A stretch of 64,000 bases of DNA from Propionibacterium sp. oral taxon 192 str. F0372 (GTDB lineage: Bacteria > Actinomycetota > Actinomycetes > Propionibacteriales > Propionibacteriaceae). The DNA is taken from positions 344,618-408,617 of the forward strand of contig NZ_KE340297.1 of the NCBI RefSeq assembly GCF_000413315.1, in the 5' to 3' direction. Below, piece after piece: positions 1 to 9,416 of the stretch; within the stretch, counting starts at the first letter, position 1; each line of letters opens with the position of its first letter. Both the position numbers and the translations under genes were made by a program. The notes beneath the pieces are model-generated. The model had not been told where the DNA came from. It did not search any database and saw nothing but the letters and a program-made list of their open reading frames with translations.

Positions 1-110
1 GTATCGCCCTCTGATTTAGAGGGCCCCTATTGAAACAACCACCGGAGCACATCGATGAGTTTCTCGAAACCGGGGTATCGCCCTCAGATTTAGAGGGCCC
101 CTAAGTAATA
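1..110 (+). CRISPR. Trailer end of a CRISPR array (last two repeats, one spacer), truncated by window edge
   Basis: A 36-nt repeat occupies 1-36 and ends in the typical ATTGAAAC. A 38-nt spacer follows (37-74), then a second repeat from 75. The second copy matches the first over about 30 nt with one substitution (position 85, t to a), then diverges after position 104. Each repeat contains a short dyad (GCCCTCT and AGAGGGC around GATTT) able to form a crRNA hairpin; the substitution in the last copy weakens it. A degenerate last repeat is the usual mark of the leader-distal end, so the array is probably transcribed left to right and its leader, most spacers and any cas genes lie left of the window. 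The type cannot be assigned from the repeat alone. Confidence 0.8.
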
Positions 111-184
111 GATCGCTGACTAAAGAAGTCTCTCTAGTGCAACGTGACCGTCTGTCGCCTGACTCGATTTCAGGCAGCAGGCAG

Positions 185-1486
185 TCACGCTCTGCGGACG
201 AGCAGCATCTCGGCTGCCCGAACACCGGCGAAAGCAGCCGAATCCGTCCATGGCCACGCCACAGAATCTCCTGCGAAAAGAATTCTGCTGCCTAGCTCTT
301 CCTCACGCAGGGCAGCGATACGCGCCAGACGACCAGGTGGGCTCATCGGCATGGCGTGCGGTATGGATTGCACCAAACACGAAGCAGGATCATCAATCAG
401 TGCATCGGCCAGGCTCGGGGCCCACGTCAGCAGGTGTCTGCGAGCCGCCTGCAGGATTTCCTCGGTTGGGGTAGCATCAAGCGCCCGAGCTGCCTCGGCG
501 GTAAACATGCAGGTCACAACATCGCGATCCCCAAAAGCATGACCCGCGCGGGATGCGACAGCCAAGGCAGCAAGATCAGAGCCGCCAGGTTCAAACAAGA
601 CACCATATGCCCCACCGAGCTCATCGGGATGCAGATACCGATTGACCCCCAATGCGACGAGCAGCCCGGTGCTGTACGGCACATCGGCGACGGCACGCTG
701 CACCGGATCCAATTCCATGATCCCCGGCAGAACCGTGCCGGGAACCGCGACAATCACCATCGGTGCCCGATGGACACCCGACGCAGTGTGCACTGCAACA
801 CCAGTCGCACACTCCTCGATGCGCACAACCGGCTCCCTCAACCGGACATCAAGACGAGCAGCCAAAGCATCGGTGAGCGTGGAAAGCCCACCGACAATGG
901 TCAAGGTCTTCTGACGCAGCCCGTGAGCAGCCATCGCTGCCACCCCGGCAGCCGATGTGATAGCGGCATCCTGGAAATAGAAACCGTGGTACGCCGGTCG
1001 CCAGCTGCGCTCAAACAAAGTCCGCAACCCAAGACTGCGAGCCCACGAGAAAGCGGAGACCTCGTCAAGATCCACCCAATCCAGTGGATCAACGGTTCCA
1101 CGATGACGCCGAAGCGCCGCAAATCTGCCCAGCCCGGGAACCAGGGACAGCATCGCGCTCCACGGCATCAGACCCGAGCCGAAGGCAGTGAAAGGTTTGC
1201 TCGCGGTAAACGAGTGAAGCCTTCCGCCGACAACAATCCCGCTGTTATCGCTGACCGGACGCAACTCGGCCCCTACCTCGTGGGCCAGCCCGGGAATAAT
1301 CCGGTACGCGTCGGTGATGAAATTCGCCCCCACCTCGACGGTGCAGCCGTTCACCTCAACCGAATGGATACGCCCACCCGGGCGGTCCGCTGCCTCCAAC
1401 ACGACCACGTCGACATCTTGTTGCTGCAGCCGCCACGCGGCCACCAGCCCGCTGATCCCGGCTCCCACGACGATGACCTCTGGCAT
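185..1486 (-). CDS. FAD-dependent amine oxidase / protoporphyrinogen-oxidase-like oxidoreductase
   Basis: The product has 433 residues. The N-terminus carries the Rossmann FAD motif GAGISGLVAAWRL, followed by the EAADRPGGRI segment that binds the FAD ribose and pyrophosphate. The C-terminus has LFAGDSVAWPWTDSAAFAGV, matching the second FAD-contact motif of flavin amine oxidases and HemY-type enzymes. Length fits this superfamily. No heme-biosynthesis genes are nearby, so a role as protoporphyrinogen oxidase is not supported; a flavin-dependent oxidation of an amine, carotenoid or other hydrophobic substrate is equally possible. It has no signal peptide. It is transcribed towards the CRISPR trailer and appears monocistronic. 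Confidence 0.75.
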   Translation of the reverse strand: MPEVIVVGAGISGLVAAWRLQQQDVDVVVLEAADRPGGRIHSVEVNGCTVEVGANFITDAYRIIPGLAHEVGAELRPVSDNSGIVVGGRLHSFTASKPFTAFGSGLMPWSAMLSLVPGLGRFAALRRHRGTVDPLDWVDLDEVSAFSWARSLGLRTLFERSWRPAYHGFYFQDAAITSAAGVAAMAAHGLRQKTLTIVGGLSTLTDALAARLDVRLREPVVRIEECATGVAVHTASGVHRAPMVIVAVPGTVLPGIMELDPVQRAVADVPYSTGLLVALGVNRYLHPDELGGAYGVLFEPGGSDLAALAVASRAGHAFGDRDVVTCMFTAEAARALDATPTEEILQAARRHLLTWAPSLADALIDDPASCLVQSIPHAMPMSPPGRLARIAALREEELGSRILFAGDSVAWPWTDSAAFAGVRAAEMLLVRRA

Positions 1487-1622
1487 GACACAAACCTAGC
1501 TGCATCGACCGGGCGCGTTCGGCACGAAGCAAAAGTTCGGCCAAACCAACAGCACGGCGATGCGCCGAATGACACGCTACAAGCCCGCCAGGATTCCACA
1601 TATCACCCCATCACGTGGTTCC

Positions 1623-2417
1623 TTAGCCGACGACGACTGCTTCAAATTCGGCGATTTCGAGGGTGGTGTTCGCGGTGCTGGTGAGCGGGATATCACCTGC
1701 TTGGCCTTGAGCCCACCACGTGGCAATCCAGTTCCCGGTGACCGTGATCGTGTACACCGCGGGGTCTTGGTAGACATGGCCGCAGGTGGGTGATTTCTTG
1801 CGGGGGTCTATGTTTGGTGGGCGTTGAGTGGTTGAGGTACAGGTGATGACGGTACCGTCACCCCAATCGACGGTGAGGCTGTCTTGGTGGGCGCTCAACT
1901 CGATGGCGATGCCATCTTCGGTGGTATGGGAACTCGTGTTGAACGCGTTAGTGACGTGCAGCCAAATCGGCATCCCAATGGCCAGGGCATTCCACTGGTT
2001 TTTCGCTGGATCCGGACCGATCACGATGGCCGGTGCCGGAACCTGCAAGCTGGCAGCCGCCTGGGCAGCAGCCACCGAAGCAGGAATATGAGGGTCGGCT
2101 TGGGTCTCGGCAAGCTTGCATCGCGTCACACCAGGTTCCGGCACGTAGCATCTGCTGAACGGCAACGGTTTCCCGGTGGCAACCGGCTGGGGCGGACCAG
2201 CAGCCCCGCCACCTTGCCCAGCCCCACCGGCACCTCCACCCGAGGTGGAACGGGTGGAAGCGTTCACCACCGCGGTATCCCCCGAACCACGGGTCGAGAC
2301 ATCACCGCGAGGATTCCGCTGAGCAGCCCCGGGGTCCTCGGCCTGTGCAGCAACAGGCAACACCAAAGCCAACAGAACACACCACGCGCCGAACAATGGC
2401 GTTATTCGGTGGGACAT
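1623..2417 (-). CDS. Secreted PKD-domain protein of unknown function
   Basis: The product has 264 residues with a clear signal peptide (hydrophobic core FGAWCVLLALVLPVAAQA). A low-complexity Gly/Ala/Thr linker follows, roughly residues 30-80. The C-terminal half has the PKD hallmark VDWGDGTV and, further on, CGHVYQDPAVYTITVTGNW, the closing strand of a PKD-type Ig-like fold; two cysteines in this region may form a disulfide. PKD domains usually mediate extracellular protein or polysaccharide contacts. The start codon has a good AGGAGG site just upstream and overlaps the end of the upstream lipoprotein gene by 16 bp, so the two are probably translationally coupled and work together at the cell surface. 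No enzymatic motif is visible. Confidence 0.7.
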   Translation of the reverse strand: MSHRITPLFGAWCVLLALVLPVAAQAEDPGAAQRNPRGDVSTRGSGDTAVVNASTRSTSGGGAGGAGQGGGAAGPPQPVATGKPLPFSRCYVPEPGVTRCKLAETQADPHIPASVAAAQAAASLQVPAPAIVIGPDPAKNQWNALAIGMPIWLHVTNAFNTSSHTTEDGIAIELSAHQDSLTVDWGDGTVITCTSTTQRPPNIDPRKKSPTCGHVYQDPAVYTITVTGNWIATWWAQGQAGDIPLTSTANTTLEIAEFEAVVVG

Positions 2418-2986
2418 CGAGGCACCTCCTGGTCATCACGTGCGGTGAAGATCTTGAGCTTTCCTTGATCTGGTTTGAAGAAATGGACCGATGTCCAGAT
2501 GCCGCCCTCCGACACCACAGCACCGCTCGAATCAAGAACCGGAGCATCACGGGTGTCGAGACAAACAAGCAAGGCCGCAGTGGAGTCCTGGTAGAACAGG
2601 CCCGGCTTAGGAATCACAGAGACCTGTGCCACGGTATCGGGCGATCCGCGCCATCCAGCTTGCTTCGCGGTCTCGAAGGAAGCCTTGCTAGCTGTGAGAT
2701 AGTCGCCCATCAGCAACTCCTCCAACTCCGGCGGATACTGAGAAAAATCACCGCTCACCAGCGGATAATCCTCCAACTCGTAGACGCGCCGGAGCACTCG
2801 TTCTGCTTCCTGCATGCGTAACTGCACCTCGTCAACGCTGGGCGACACAGACGCAGACGGCATCACAGGGGTGCTGGCCACAGAATACGGAGCCTCACTC
2901 AGCCCCGGAGAGGCCCCATCACCGGAAGAACACCCGGCAACCAGCACGAGAAGAATCACCAAGACCAACGACGTCGAACCTCGCAT
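2402..2986 (-). CDS. Putative lipoprotein
   Basis: The ATG at 2986 has GGGAG about 5 nt upstream and is preferred over the TTG at 2998. The product (194 residues) begins with a charged N-terminus, a hydrophobic stretch (LVLVILLVLVAG) and a lipobox (LVAGC), so it should be lipidated and held on the outer face of the membrane. A Ser/Pro-rich linker follows, then a folded domain of about 150 residues that I do not recognise; it ends near the phrase DDQEVPRCPTE. Its 3' end overlaps the start of the PKD-protein gene, indicating one transcript and linked function. Lipoprotein nature is firm, function unknown. Confidence 0.65.
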   Translation of the reverse strand: MRGSTSLVLVILLVLVAGCSSGDGASPGLSEAPYSVASTPVMPSASVSPSVDEVQLRMQEAERVLRRVYELEDYPLVSGDFSQYPPELEELLMGDYLTASKASFETAKQAGWRGSPDTVAQVSVIPKPGLFYQDSTAALLVCLDTRDAPVLDSSGAVVSEGGIWTSVHFFKPDQGKLKIFTARDDQEVPRCPTE

Positions 2987-3268
2987 AGCGACTCCCAAGG
3001 GGTGCGGAATCCCGATGAACCGATTCTGTCAGCCCAACACCACCCGCAACACCCCACTCAACAATCTGTGAACAAAACGCAGCCATACCAAGACCCGCAC
3101 CCGACGACCACACCAACCCATGAACTCTTCCGACCGCCCTCAGATGGCCAGCCCACCGCCGACGAGCAGCCACGAACTTGCCCGCAGAACCGGTCCGCGA
3201 CGAGCGATCCCACTAAGCTTGAAGCCGACCAGATGGCAACCGGCGCAAATTGCGGAAGGAATATGTCG

Positions 3269-4204
3269 ATGGCAGGACGCAAAGTGGGGTCCGGTGGCCA
3301 CCGCAAGCGCGGGCTCGCCGGGCGCGGCCCCACCCCCAAAGCGGAAGACCGCGTCTATCACAAGGCCTACAAGGCCAAACAGGCAGCCCAGTCGCAGTCA
3401 AACCAACGCGGGCGCACCCAGCGCACCACCTCACACGGCAAGGGAGCAGGTGCCGACTGGGTAGTCGGGCGCAATCCCGTCCACGAGGCCCTGCTGGCCA
3501 AGATGCCGATCAAGGCCGCCTACGTCGCCGAAGGAGCCGAACGCGACGACCGGCTGCGCGACATCTTCCGGTACGCAGCCGAACACTCCATCTCTTTGAT
3601 GCAGACCACCCGGACCGAACTCGACCGGCTCACCGGCGGTGCCGTCCATCAGGGAATCGCCATCCAACTGCCCTCCTACGAATACCTCCACCCCGATGAC
3701 CTGATGGCCGACGCCCTGCACGACGAAACCCATCCGGGTCTAGTCGTCGCTTTGGACGGAATCACCGATCCGCACAATCTGGGCGCGATCGTCCGCTCCG
3801 CCGCGGCCTTCGGTGCCCACGGGGTGATCATCCCCGAACGTCGTTCCGCCTCGGTCACGGCCGTCGCCTGGAAAGCCTCGGCCGGAGCACTCGCCCACAC
3901 CCCCGTAGCACGCACCGTCAACCTCAACCGCACCCTGAGCGACTACGCCAAGGCTGGATTCATGGTGGTCGGGCTGGCCGGTGAGGGCGACACCGATATC
4001 TCCGGGATTCCCGGCGTCGACGGCCCACTGGCGCTGGTTGTCGGTTCCGAGGGCGACGGGCTCGCACGCCTCACCCGAGAACGCTGTGACGTGCTGGCCA
4101 CCATCCCCATCACCAGCAATACCGAATCTCTAAATGCCTCCGTCGCAGCATCCATCTGTCTCTACGAGGTGGCACGCTGCCGCGGGAACATCGACCGGAA
4201 CTGA
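3269..4204 (+). CDS. rlmB: 23S rRNA (guanosine-2'-O-)-methyltransferase, RlmB/SpoU family
   Basis: The product has 311 residues. After a basic N-terminal tail ([20 protein letters not shown], typical of actinobacterial RlmB-like proteins) comes an L30e-like substrate-binding domain beginning [13 protein letters not shown]. The SPOUT methyltransferase domain follows, with motif 1 ([16 protein letters not shown]), motif 2 (VVGSEGDGL) and motif 3 ([18 protein letters not shown]). The family transfers a methyl group from SAM to the ribose of a 23S rRNA guanosine. The ATG at 3269 lies 8 nt after GGAAGGA; an ATG two codons earlier (3263) is too close to that site. In many actinobacteria rlmB sits beside cysS-ispF-ispD; here ispDF is 5 kb away on the other strand. 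Confidence 0.9.
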   Translation: MAGRKVGSGGHRKRGLAGRGPTPKAEDRVYHKAYKAKQAAQSQSNQRGRTQRTTSHGKGAGADWVVGRNPVHEALLAKMPIKAAYVAEGAERDDRLRDIFRYAAEHSISLMQTTRTELDRLTGGAVHQGIAIQLPSYEYLHPDDLMADALHDETHPGLVVALDGITDPHNLGAIVRSAAAFGAHGVIIPERRSASVTAVAWKASAGALAHTPVARTVNLNRTLSDYAKAGFMVVGLAGEGDTDISGIPGVDGPLALVVGSEGDGLARLTRERCDVLATIPITSNTESLNASVAASICLYEVARCRGNIDRN

Positions 4205-4256
4205 CTCGCAATCTGCCCGATATCCACCGCACCGAAGCAAACCGAAGGAGAATCGC

Positions 4257-5690
4257 ATGACCCAAGACATCTCGGCCACCTACAAGTCATTGCTCGCGCA
4301 GGTGGCAAGCGTCGAGCCGCGCATTGCCGAAGCGATCGCCGCCGAACTCAATGACCAGCGTCATTCCCTGAAACTGATCGCATCTGAGAACTATGCCTCC
4401 TTGCCGACCCTGATCTCGCTGGGCACGTGGCTGTCCGACAAATATGCCGAGGGCACCATCGGGCACCGCTTCTACGCGGGGTGCCAAAACATCGACACCG
4501 TCGAATCGGTGGCCGCCGAACATGCCCGGGAATTGTTTGGCGCCGACTATGCCTACGCCCAGCCGCACTCGGGCATCGATGCCAACCTGGTCGCCTACTG
4601 GGCAATTCTCTCCCATGTCATCGAACGCCCATCCTTGGAGAAATTCGGTGCCAAGACCGTCAACGATCTCTCCGACGCCGACTGGAACCAGCTGCGTGCC
4701 GATCTGGGCAACCAGCGGGTGATGGGCATGAGCCTGGATGCCGGCGGCCACCTCACCCACGGTTTCCGCCACAACATCTCCGGCAAGATGTTCAACCAGC
4801 GTTCCTACGGCACCGACCCGGCCACCGGTCTCATCGACTACGCGGCCCTGCTCGCCGAAGCCAAGGAGTTCAAGCCGCTCATCCTGGTTGCGGGCTACTC
4901 CGCCTATCCGCGCCGGATTAACTTCGCCAAGATGCGCGAGATCGCCGACGAGGTGGGCGCGGTGCTCATGGTCGATATGGCCCATTTCGCCGGTCTGGTC
5001 GCCGGAAAGGTATTCACCGGCGAAGAGAACCCGGTCGCCTACGCCGACATCGTCACCACCACCACCCACAAGTCATTGCGCGGCCCACGCGGTGGTCTGG
5101 TGCTGGCCACCAAGGATTTCGCCGACGACGTGGACCGCGGGTGCCCGATGGTACTCGGCGGCCCGCTCGGCAACATGATGGCCGGTAAGGCCGTCGCCTT
5201 GGCCGAGGCCCGGACCCCTGCCTTCGTAAGCTATGCACAGCAGGTCGCCGACAATGCGCAGGCCCTCGCCGAAGGCCTGCGCAGGCGCGACGTGACCCTG
5301 GTCACCGGCGGCACCGACAACCACCTGGTGCTCATCGACGTGGCCTCCTCCTTCGGACTGACCGGCCGTCAGGCAGAAAATGCCCTGCTGGATTCCGGGG
5401 TGGTCACCAACCGCAACTCGATCCCCCGCGACCCGAACAGGGCTTGGTACACCTCTGGCATCCGGGTGGGCACCCCGGCGTTGACCAGCCGTGGTTTCAC
5501 CACCGCCGATATGGATGTGGTAGCCGAGCTGATCACCGAAGCCTTGAAGGCCACCACCCCTGCGTCGACCGCTGCAGGAACCCCCGGCAAAGCGAAATAC
5601 GTCATTGCCGATGGCGTCGCCGAGCGTGTTCATGCCCGCGCCGACGAACTGCTCGGCAACCACCCGCTCTACCCCGAATTGCAGTTGTGA
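4257..5690 (+). CDS. glyA: Serine hydroxymethyltransferase
   Basis: The product has 477 residues. It interconverts serine and glycine with transfer of a one-carbon unit to tetrahydrofolate, using PLP in the cytosol. Recognisable features are [11 protein letters not shown] near the N-terminus, [19 protein letters not shown], the [11 protein letters not shown] segment and the PLP-lysine motif [14 protein letters not shown]. An insertion after the [12 protein letters not shown] segment (about 55 residues, rich in the phrase [14 protein letters not shown]) makes it longer than the common 415-residue enzyme; such longer SHMTs are known in some bacterial groups. The ATG at 4257 has GAAGGAG 7 nt upstream. 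The gene begins 52 bp after rlmB. Confidence 0.93.
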   Translation: MTQDISATYKSLLAQVASVEPRIAEAIAAELNDQRHSLKLIASENYASLPTLISLGTWLSDKYAEGTIGHRFYAGCQNIDTVESVAAEHARELFGADYAYAQPHSGIDANLVAYWAILSHVIERPSLEKFGAKTVNDLSDADWNQLRADLGNQRVMGMSLDAGGHLTHGFRHNISGKMFNQRSYGTDPATGLIDYAALLAEAKEFKPLILVAGYSAYPRRINFAKMREIADEVGAVLMVDMAHFAGLVAGKVFTGEENPVAYADIVTTTTHKSLRGPRGGLVLATKDFADDVDRGCPMVLGGPLGNMMAGKAVALAEARTPAFVSYAQQVADNAQALAEGLRRRDVTLVTGGTDNHLVLIDVASSFGLTGRQAENALLDSGVVTNRNSIPRDPNRAWYTSGIRVGTPALTSRGFTTADMDVVAELITEALKATTPASTAAGTPGKAKYVIADGVAERVHARADELLGNHPLYPELQL

Positions 5691-5696
5691 ATACAG

Positions 5697-5820
5697 CAGC
5701 GTGACCGGCCACCACACCAGTTCGGTCACGCTGTTGAACAGGAACCGCACCAGCAGCAGAAACCTGTTCCACAACGTGATGAGGGCCTCCCACCAACCAG
5801 CAGGAGGCCCTCATCACGTT
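5697..5820. terminator. Stacked hairpins between convergent glyA and the DUF2207 gene
   Basis: Three inverted repeats lie in the 140-bp convergent gap. The first is an 11-bp perfect stem, 5697-5707 with 5723-5733. The second is a weaker 7-bp GAACAGG/CCTGTTC pair inside 5735-5770. The third is an 18-bp perfect stem, 5773-5790 with 5803-5820, around a 12-nt loop. The last is strong enough to act as a bidirectional terminator for both genes. T-tracts are poor, as is common in actinobacteria. Confidence 0.75.
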
Positions 5821-5830
5821 CCAGCAGCGC

Positions 5831-7552
5831 TCAGCCGCGGGAGAACAATTTGCCCTGAACAGTAGTGACGAAACCATCGATCGAAGACGGCATGTCACTG
5901 AGCTGCCATGTGTCTGGTGCCCGGTACCACCCCAAGTCGTCGGGATCGGGCACACCCGGATCATCATCGGCATCCACCAAAGCTTCCAGCCAGCGCTCGA
6001 AGGAGCCGAGCACGATGGCATAGGGCAGCACCCGGGAGATCTCGGCGTAAGCATCGTCTGGGGGGACGTTCTTGGTGGGTTGGGTGGCCAGGGTCAACGA
6101 CAACACCTCAAGGCCTTTCAACAGCGCGACGCCCTTATTGGTGCGACGCGGCATCTCCTGACCGATCCAGTACAAGGCGATCGCCAAACCGACCAGCACC
6201 AGGCCCAGCAGGCCGAAACTAGTGAAGATCACCAGCAACACCAAGACTGCCAGCGAGGCGATGATGGCACCGAAACCGATGCGCGACCAGTTGCTGCGCA
6301 CATCGTCGGGGCGGGCAGCAAACAGCCCCTCCGAAACCACCTCGGCATAGATTTCGTCCTGCATCTTGGCAACCACTGGGTTGATGGCCTCGTTGACCTT
6401 GGACAGCACCACCGGCGCACTGTCAGCAGGAGCCAAGGCATCAATAATGGTGCGCTCATAGTTCTGCAGGCCCTCCATCGAGGAACCACGCTCGAAGGTC
6501 CAGTCGATCATCTGGTGATTGTTCTCGCGCGGGATCTCGATGATGGTGAGGTAGCCGCGTTGCGCCAAGTCGATGATGGTCGCGGTGATATCAATCGGGT
6601 CGACGCGCTCGTCGGCAAGGGTTCCAATCTCCCCGGGCCGCAACTTCTCTGCGAGGGTGAAGCTCTCCTGGCCAGCAGCGATCGGCTCGAAGCTGGCCAC
6701 CAGGGCTGGCTTGATGTTGGTGGCATCAGCACCCAGCCTGCGATGCATGAAGTACAGGCCGAAACCACCCAGCGCCAGCAGCCCCAGAGCCAGGCCGAGC
6801 GGCAGTGGCCTGACAGAAAAGGCCCGGTCCAGTGACCAGTGCTCGGTAATCACCTGGTTGGGCTTGACCGCATCGGCGGAGGTGACGGCGGTGATCTCGA
6901 CCACCTCACCCGGACCACGCGCACCGTCTTTGAAGGTCGGATGTGGCGAATTGAAAGTGCTTGCCGCATAGGAGCTACAGGTGCTCGTCGAGACCGGCGG
7001 GCCCGATTTGCAGCTCACGTCGTTCACCGGAGCACCCAACGGGAGGGCCATGCTCCCGCTCACCTCGCGGGCGCCGACGCTGAGTCCCTGCAACAACCGC
7101 CAAGAAAGCTCGGTGCGGGGGCCCTGGCCCTCAACCTGCTGCTGAGCCACGGCGGCACCGACGACCTTGTAGGAGATCTCCACGACCTTCGCTTTGGAAG
7201 CATCGACGCTCACCACGGTGTAGTCGCCATCGGTCTCCACCTTGGGCTTCAGGTCAGATTTCTGATCGCTCACCTTCACATCGCTGATGGTGTAGTTGAG
7301 CTGGGTTTTATCGAGCAGCTCACGGCTGTTGGCGATGCGCTGGGTCAGATCTGATGGCCCCGACATGGCGAAGGTGATCGTCTCGACAACCTCCATGGAA
7401 CCATCACGAGCGACAGTTCCATCGACAACATAGGAATCAGCCATCTCGCCACCAGCATGGGCGACGGCGCCGAAACCGAACATCCCGGCGGCCACCGCAG
7501 CCGCCACGGCAAGCCCCACCAGGGGATTGGACCGCTGGAAACGATTCAACAT
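5831..7552 (-). CDS. DUF2207-family predicted membrane protein
   Basis: The product has 573 residues. A signal/anchor segment (residues about 12-33) leads into an extracellular domain of roughly 220 residues with the DUF2207 pattern (VDGTVARDGSMEVVETITF at its start). A transmembrane helix (PLGLALGLLALGGFGLYFM) follows. The next cytoplasmic region contains FTLAEKLRPGEIGTLADERV and DITATIIDLAQRGYLTIIE, characteristic of this family. A hydrophobic hairpin near residues 445-485 and a C-terminal tail complete it. The family is widespread in Gram-positive bacteria and functionally uncharacterised. It is monocistronic, convergent with glyA and divergent from the metallopeptidase gene. Confidence 0.8.
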   Translation of the reverse strand: MLNRFQRSNPLVGLAVAAAVAAGMFGFGAVAHAGGEMADSYVVDGTVARDGSMEVVETITFAMSGPSDLTQRIANSRELLDKTQLNYTISDVKVSDQKSDLKPKVETDGDYTVVSVDASKAKVVEISYKVVGAAVAQQQVEGQGPRTELSWRLLQGLSVGAREVSGSMALPLGAPVNDVSCKSGPPVSTSTCSSYAASTFNSPHPTFKDGARGPGEVVEITAVTSADAVKPNQVITEHWSLDRAFSVRPLPLGLALGLLALGGFGLYFMHRRLGADATNIKPALVASFEPIAAGQESFTLAEKLRPGEIGTLADERVDPIDITATIIDLAQRGYLTIIEIPRENNHQMIDWTFERGSSMEGLQNYERTIIDALAPADSAPVVLSKVNEAINPVVAKMQDEIYAEVVSEGLFAARPDDVRSNWSRIGFGAIIASLAVLVLLVIFTSFGLLGLVLVGLAIALYWIGQEMPRRTNKGVALLKGLEVLSLTLATQPTKNVPPDDAYAEISRVLPYAIVLGSFERWLEALVDADDDPGVPDPDDLGWYRAPDTWQLSDMPSSIDGFVTTVQGKLFSRG

Positions 7553-7706
7553 GCACCTCTATTTTCCGAGGCGGGCGCTCCCCCGCCACCCGATGTGACG
7601 GAACCACCCGCGCAAAATTCACGACACCCGAGCTGGGGGAAGAACTGGATGCCCTGCCAAGCTATCGCACCCGCGGGCTAATGCCCAGTCGAGCCATCCA
7701 GTAACC

Positions 7707-7742
7707 ATGAACCGGTCACCAGCTATGAACCAGCCACCAGCT
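7707..7742 (+). repeat. 18-nt tandem duplication carrying alternative start codons
   Basis: Two 18-nt units, 7707-7724 and 7725-7742, agree at 16 of 18 positions. Each begins with ATG, is in frame with the downstream metallopeptidase gene, and is followed by a third ATG at 7743. The array therefore offers three in-frame ATG starts spaced six codons apart. Confidence 0.7.
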
Positions 7743-8897
7743 ATGGTTGGGCTCGTGAGTCAATGGGGTCAGCAAGGATATCGCCCTGCACCGCAGGGTT
7801 ATCAGAACGCATACCAATGGGGCCTGCCGCGCAGCCAGGCTCCCCAGGAGTCGTGGGGCCGCAGGACCGGCCCGAGTTGGAGCGCGGCACCCACGACAAG
7901 CACGTGGAATCCGAACGTCGGCGCTTCGCCCACGCGGAGGTGGGCCCCACCCCAGTCTCGTCCGGAAGGTGGCGGGAAGACTCCGATCATATTCGCCATC
8001 CTTGTCGCACTGGGTTTCATCGTAGCGGCGACGGTGGTCATGCTGCTCATCCAGGGAGGTGGGCAGGCCAAGCCATCGGTTCCCACCGGGGGCTACCAGA
8101 ACGAGGACTACCAGGTGCCGGAGGCCACCAAGAATCCCCCGGAGCTTCCCATCCCGGATACCTATGAGGAAGCCAAGCAGTGGATGCAGAGCAACGCCAT
8201 CTACCAGGTATCACTGCACCAGCCGGTGGAGTGCACGGCGACCCCGATCGACCTGGAGAATGCCTCCACCGAAGCACTCGAGAAACACTTCAACGAGTTC
8301 ACCGGTTGCTTGATGAAGGTTTTCGGCCCTGCTCTTGAGGAGGCCGGGTATACCCCGGTACGCCCGACGGTGACAATCTACAGCTCGGAGATCACCACCA
8401 AATGTGGTGAGGTTCCGATGCAGAATGCCGTCTACTGCGGAGCCGATCAGCAGGTCTACTACGCCGTCGATCTTCCCGATGTGATTCCTTCTAATCTGAA
8501 GAACACCAACTACATCGTGGAATCCGTGATCGCCCACGAATTTGGGCATGCCATCCAGGCCCGCACCGGGATTCTGGTTTCCGAACTCGCCTGGGAGCAG
8601 GAGTCTAGCGAGTCGACCGCGCTCAGCCTGTCTCGTCGTCTTGAGACCCAGGCCGATTGTTTCGCCGGCGAGTTCATCTCGACCGTCGCCCAGTCGGTAA
8701 GCATCGACAATCAGGGGATCGCCGATATCTCCAATTTGTTCTACGCCATCGGCGACGATCAGTTGAGCGGCGACCCGAACTACGAGGGGAACCACGGCCA
8801 CGGCGATTCCCGTCAATCCTGGTTCTGGAAGGGATCCAGCAGTCCCAATATGGGAACCTGCAATACCTTCATCGCGAGTGATTCAGAGGTGAAATAG
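7743..8897 (+). CDS. Neutral zinc metallopeptidase (YpfJ-like), membrane anchored
   Basis: The product has about 384 residues from the ATG at 7743; ATGs at 7725 and 7707 and a GTG at 7755 are alternatives, and none has a convincing ribosome-binding site. The N-terminal 80 residues are Gln/Pro/Ser-rich and cytoplasmic. One transmembrane helix follows (IIFAILVALGFIVAATVVML), then an extracellular domain with the zinc signature HEFGHAIQ (His265 to His269) and downstream RLETQADCFAG, whose acidic residue is the third ligand in this family. Several cysteines (CTATP, GCLMK, KCGEV, YCGAD) suggest disulfides. Substrates of this family are unknown. The gene is divergent from the DUF2207 gene. Confidence 0.8.
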   Translation: MVGLVSQWGQQGYRPAPQGYQNAYQWGLPRSQAPQESWGRRTGPSWSAAPTTSTWNPNVGASPTRRWAPPQSRPEGGGKTPIIFAILVALGFIVAATVVMLLIQGGGQAKPSVPTGGYQNEDYQVPEATKNPPELPIPDTYEEAKQWMQSNAIYQVSLHQPVECTATPIDLENASTEALEKHFNEFTGCLMKVFGPALEEAGYTPVRPTVTIYSSEITTKCGEVPMQNAVYCGADQQVYYAVDLPDVIPSNLKNTNYIVESVIAHEFGHAIQARTGILVSELAWEQESSESTALSLSRRLETQADCFAGEFISTVAQSVSIDNQGIADISNLFYAIGDDQLSGDPNYEGNHGHGDSRQSWFWKGSSSPNMGTCNTFIASDSEVK

Positions 8898-8942
8898 CCC
8901 TCACCAGCCATGATCATCCGGGCGAGGCGTCTTCGCCCGGAA

Positions 8943-9416
8943 TCAGGCTGCCACAACCAAGGCCGTAGCGATCGCCGCGACTCCCTCGTCACGGCCAGTA
9001 AACCCGAGGTGGTCGGTGGAGGTCGCGGAGACCGACACCGGGGCACCCAGGGCTCGGCTGAGCACTGCCTCGGCCTCGGTACGCCGAGCGGCCATCCGGG
9101 GGCGCTGCCCGATGACCTGGACAGCAACGTTGCCCACTCGCCACCCGGCGGCCTCAACACGACGCCGGGTCTCGGTCAGGAAGGCAACCCCCGAGGCGCC
9201 AGCCCATTGAGGCTCCTTGGTGCCGTAGTTAGATCCCATATCGCCCAACCCGCATGCCGACAGCAGGGCGTCGCACATGGCATGGGCGACGACATCGCCA
9301 TCCGAATGACCAGCGAGCCCCATTGGTTCTTCCGGGAAATACAATCCAGCCACCCACATCCCCACGTCGGCCACCAGCCGGTGGACATCGGTGCCGATAC
9401 CGGTGCGGATGTTCAC
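8943..9416 (-). CDS. ispF: 2-C-methyl-D-erythritol 2,4-cyclodiphosphate synthase
   Basis: The product has 157 residues. It cyclises CDP-ME 2-phosphate to MEcPP in the MEP isoprenoid pathway. Signatures are GIGTDVHRL (metal-binding Asp and His), [18 protein letters not shown] (second His and the family signature) and, near the C-terminus, [17 protein letters not shown], containing the conserved GRxEGI-like segment. The start is taken as the GTG at 9416, giving [13 protein letters not shown]. It overlaps the ispD stop in a GTGA quartet, so the two are translationally coupled. Upstream in-frame codons would extend it into ispD without conserved sequence. Confidence 0.93.
   Translation of the reverse strand: MNIRTGIGTDVHRLVADVGMWVAGLYFPEEPMGLAGHSDGDVVAHAMCDALLSACGLGDMGSNYGTKEPQWAGASGVAFLTETRRRVEAAGWRVGNVAVQVIGQRPRMAARRTEAEAVLSRALGAPVSVSATSTDHLGFTGRDEGVAAIATALVVAA

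Noticed and set aside
356-1684. 442-codon open frame on the plus strand
   Set aside because: It is antisense to the FAD oxidoreductase gene, whose protein has clear motifs; the plus-strand translation is low-complexity and motif-free.
4287-5069. 260-codon minus-strand frame inside glyA
   Set aside because: Antisense to conserved SHMT motifs; no ribosome site and no domain.
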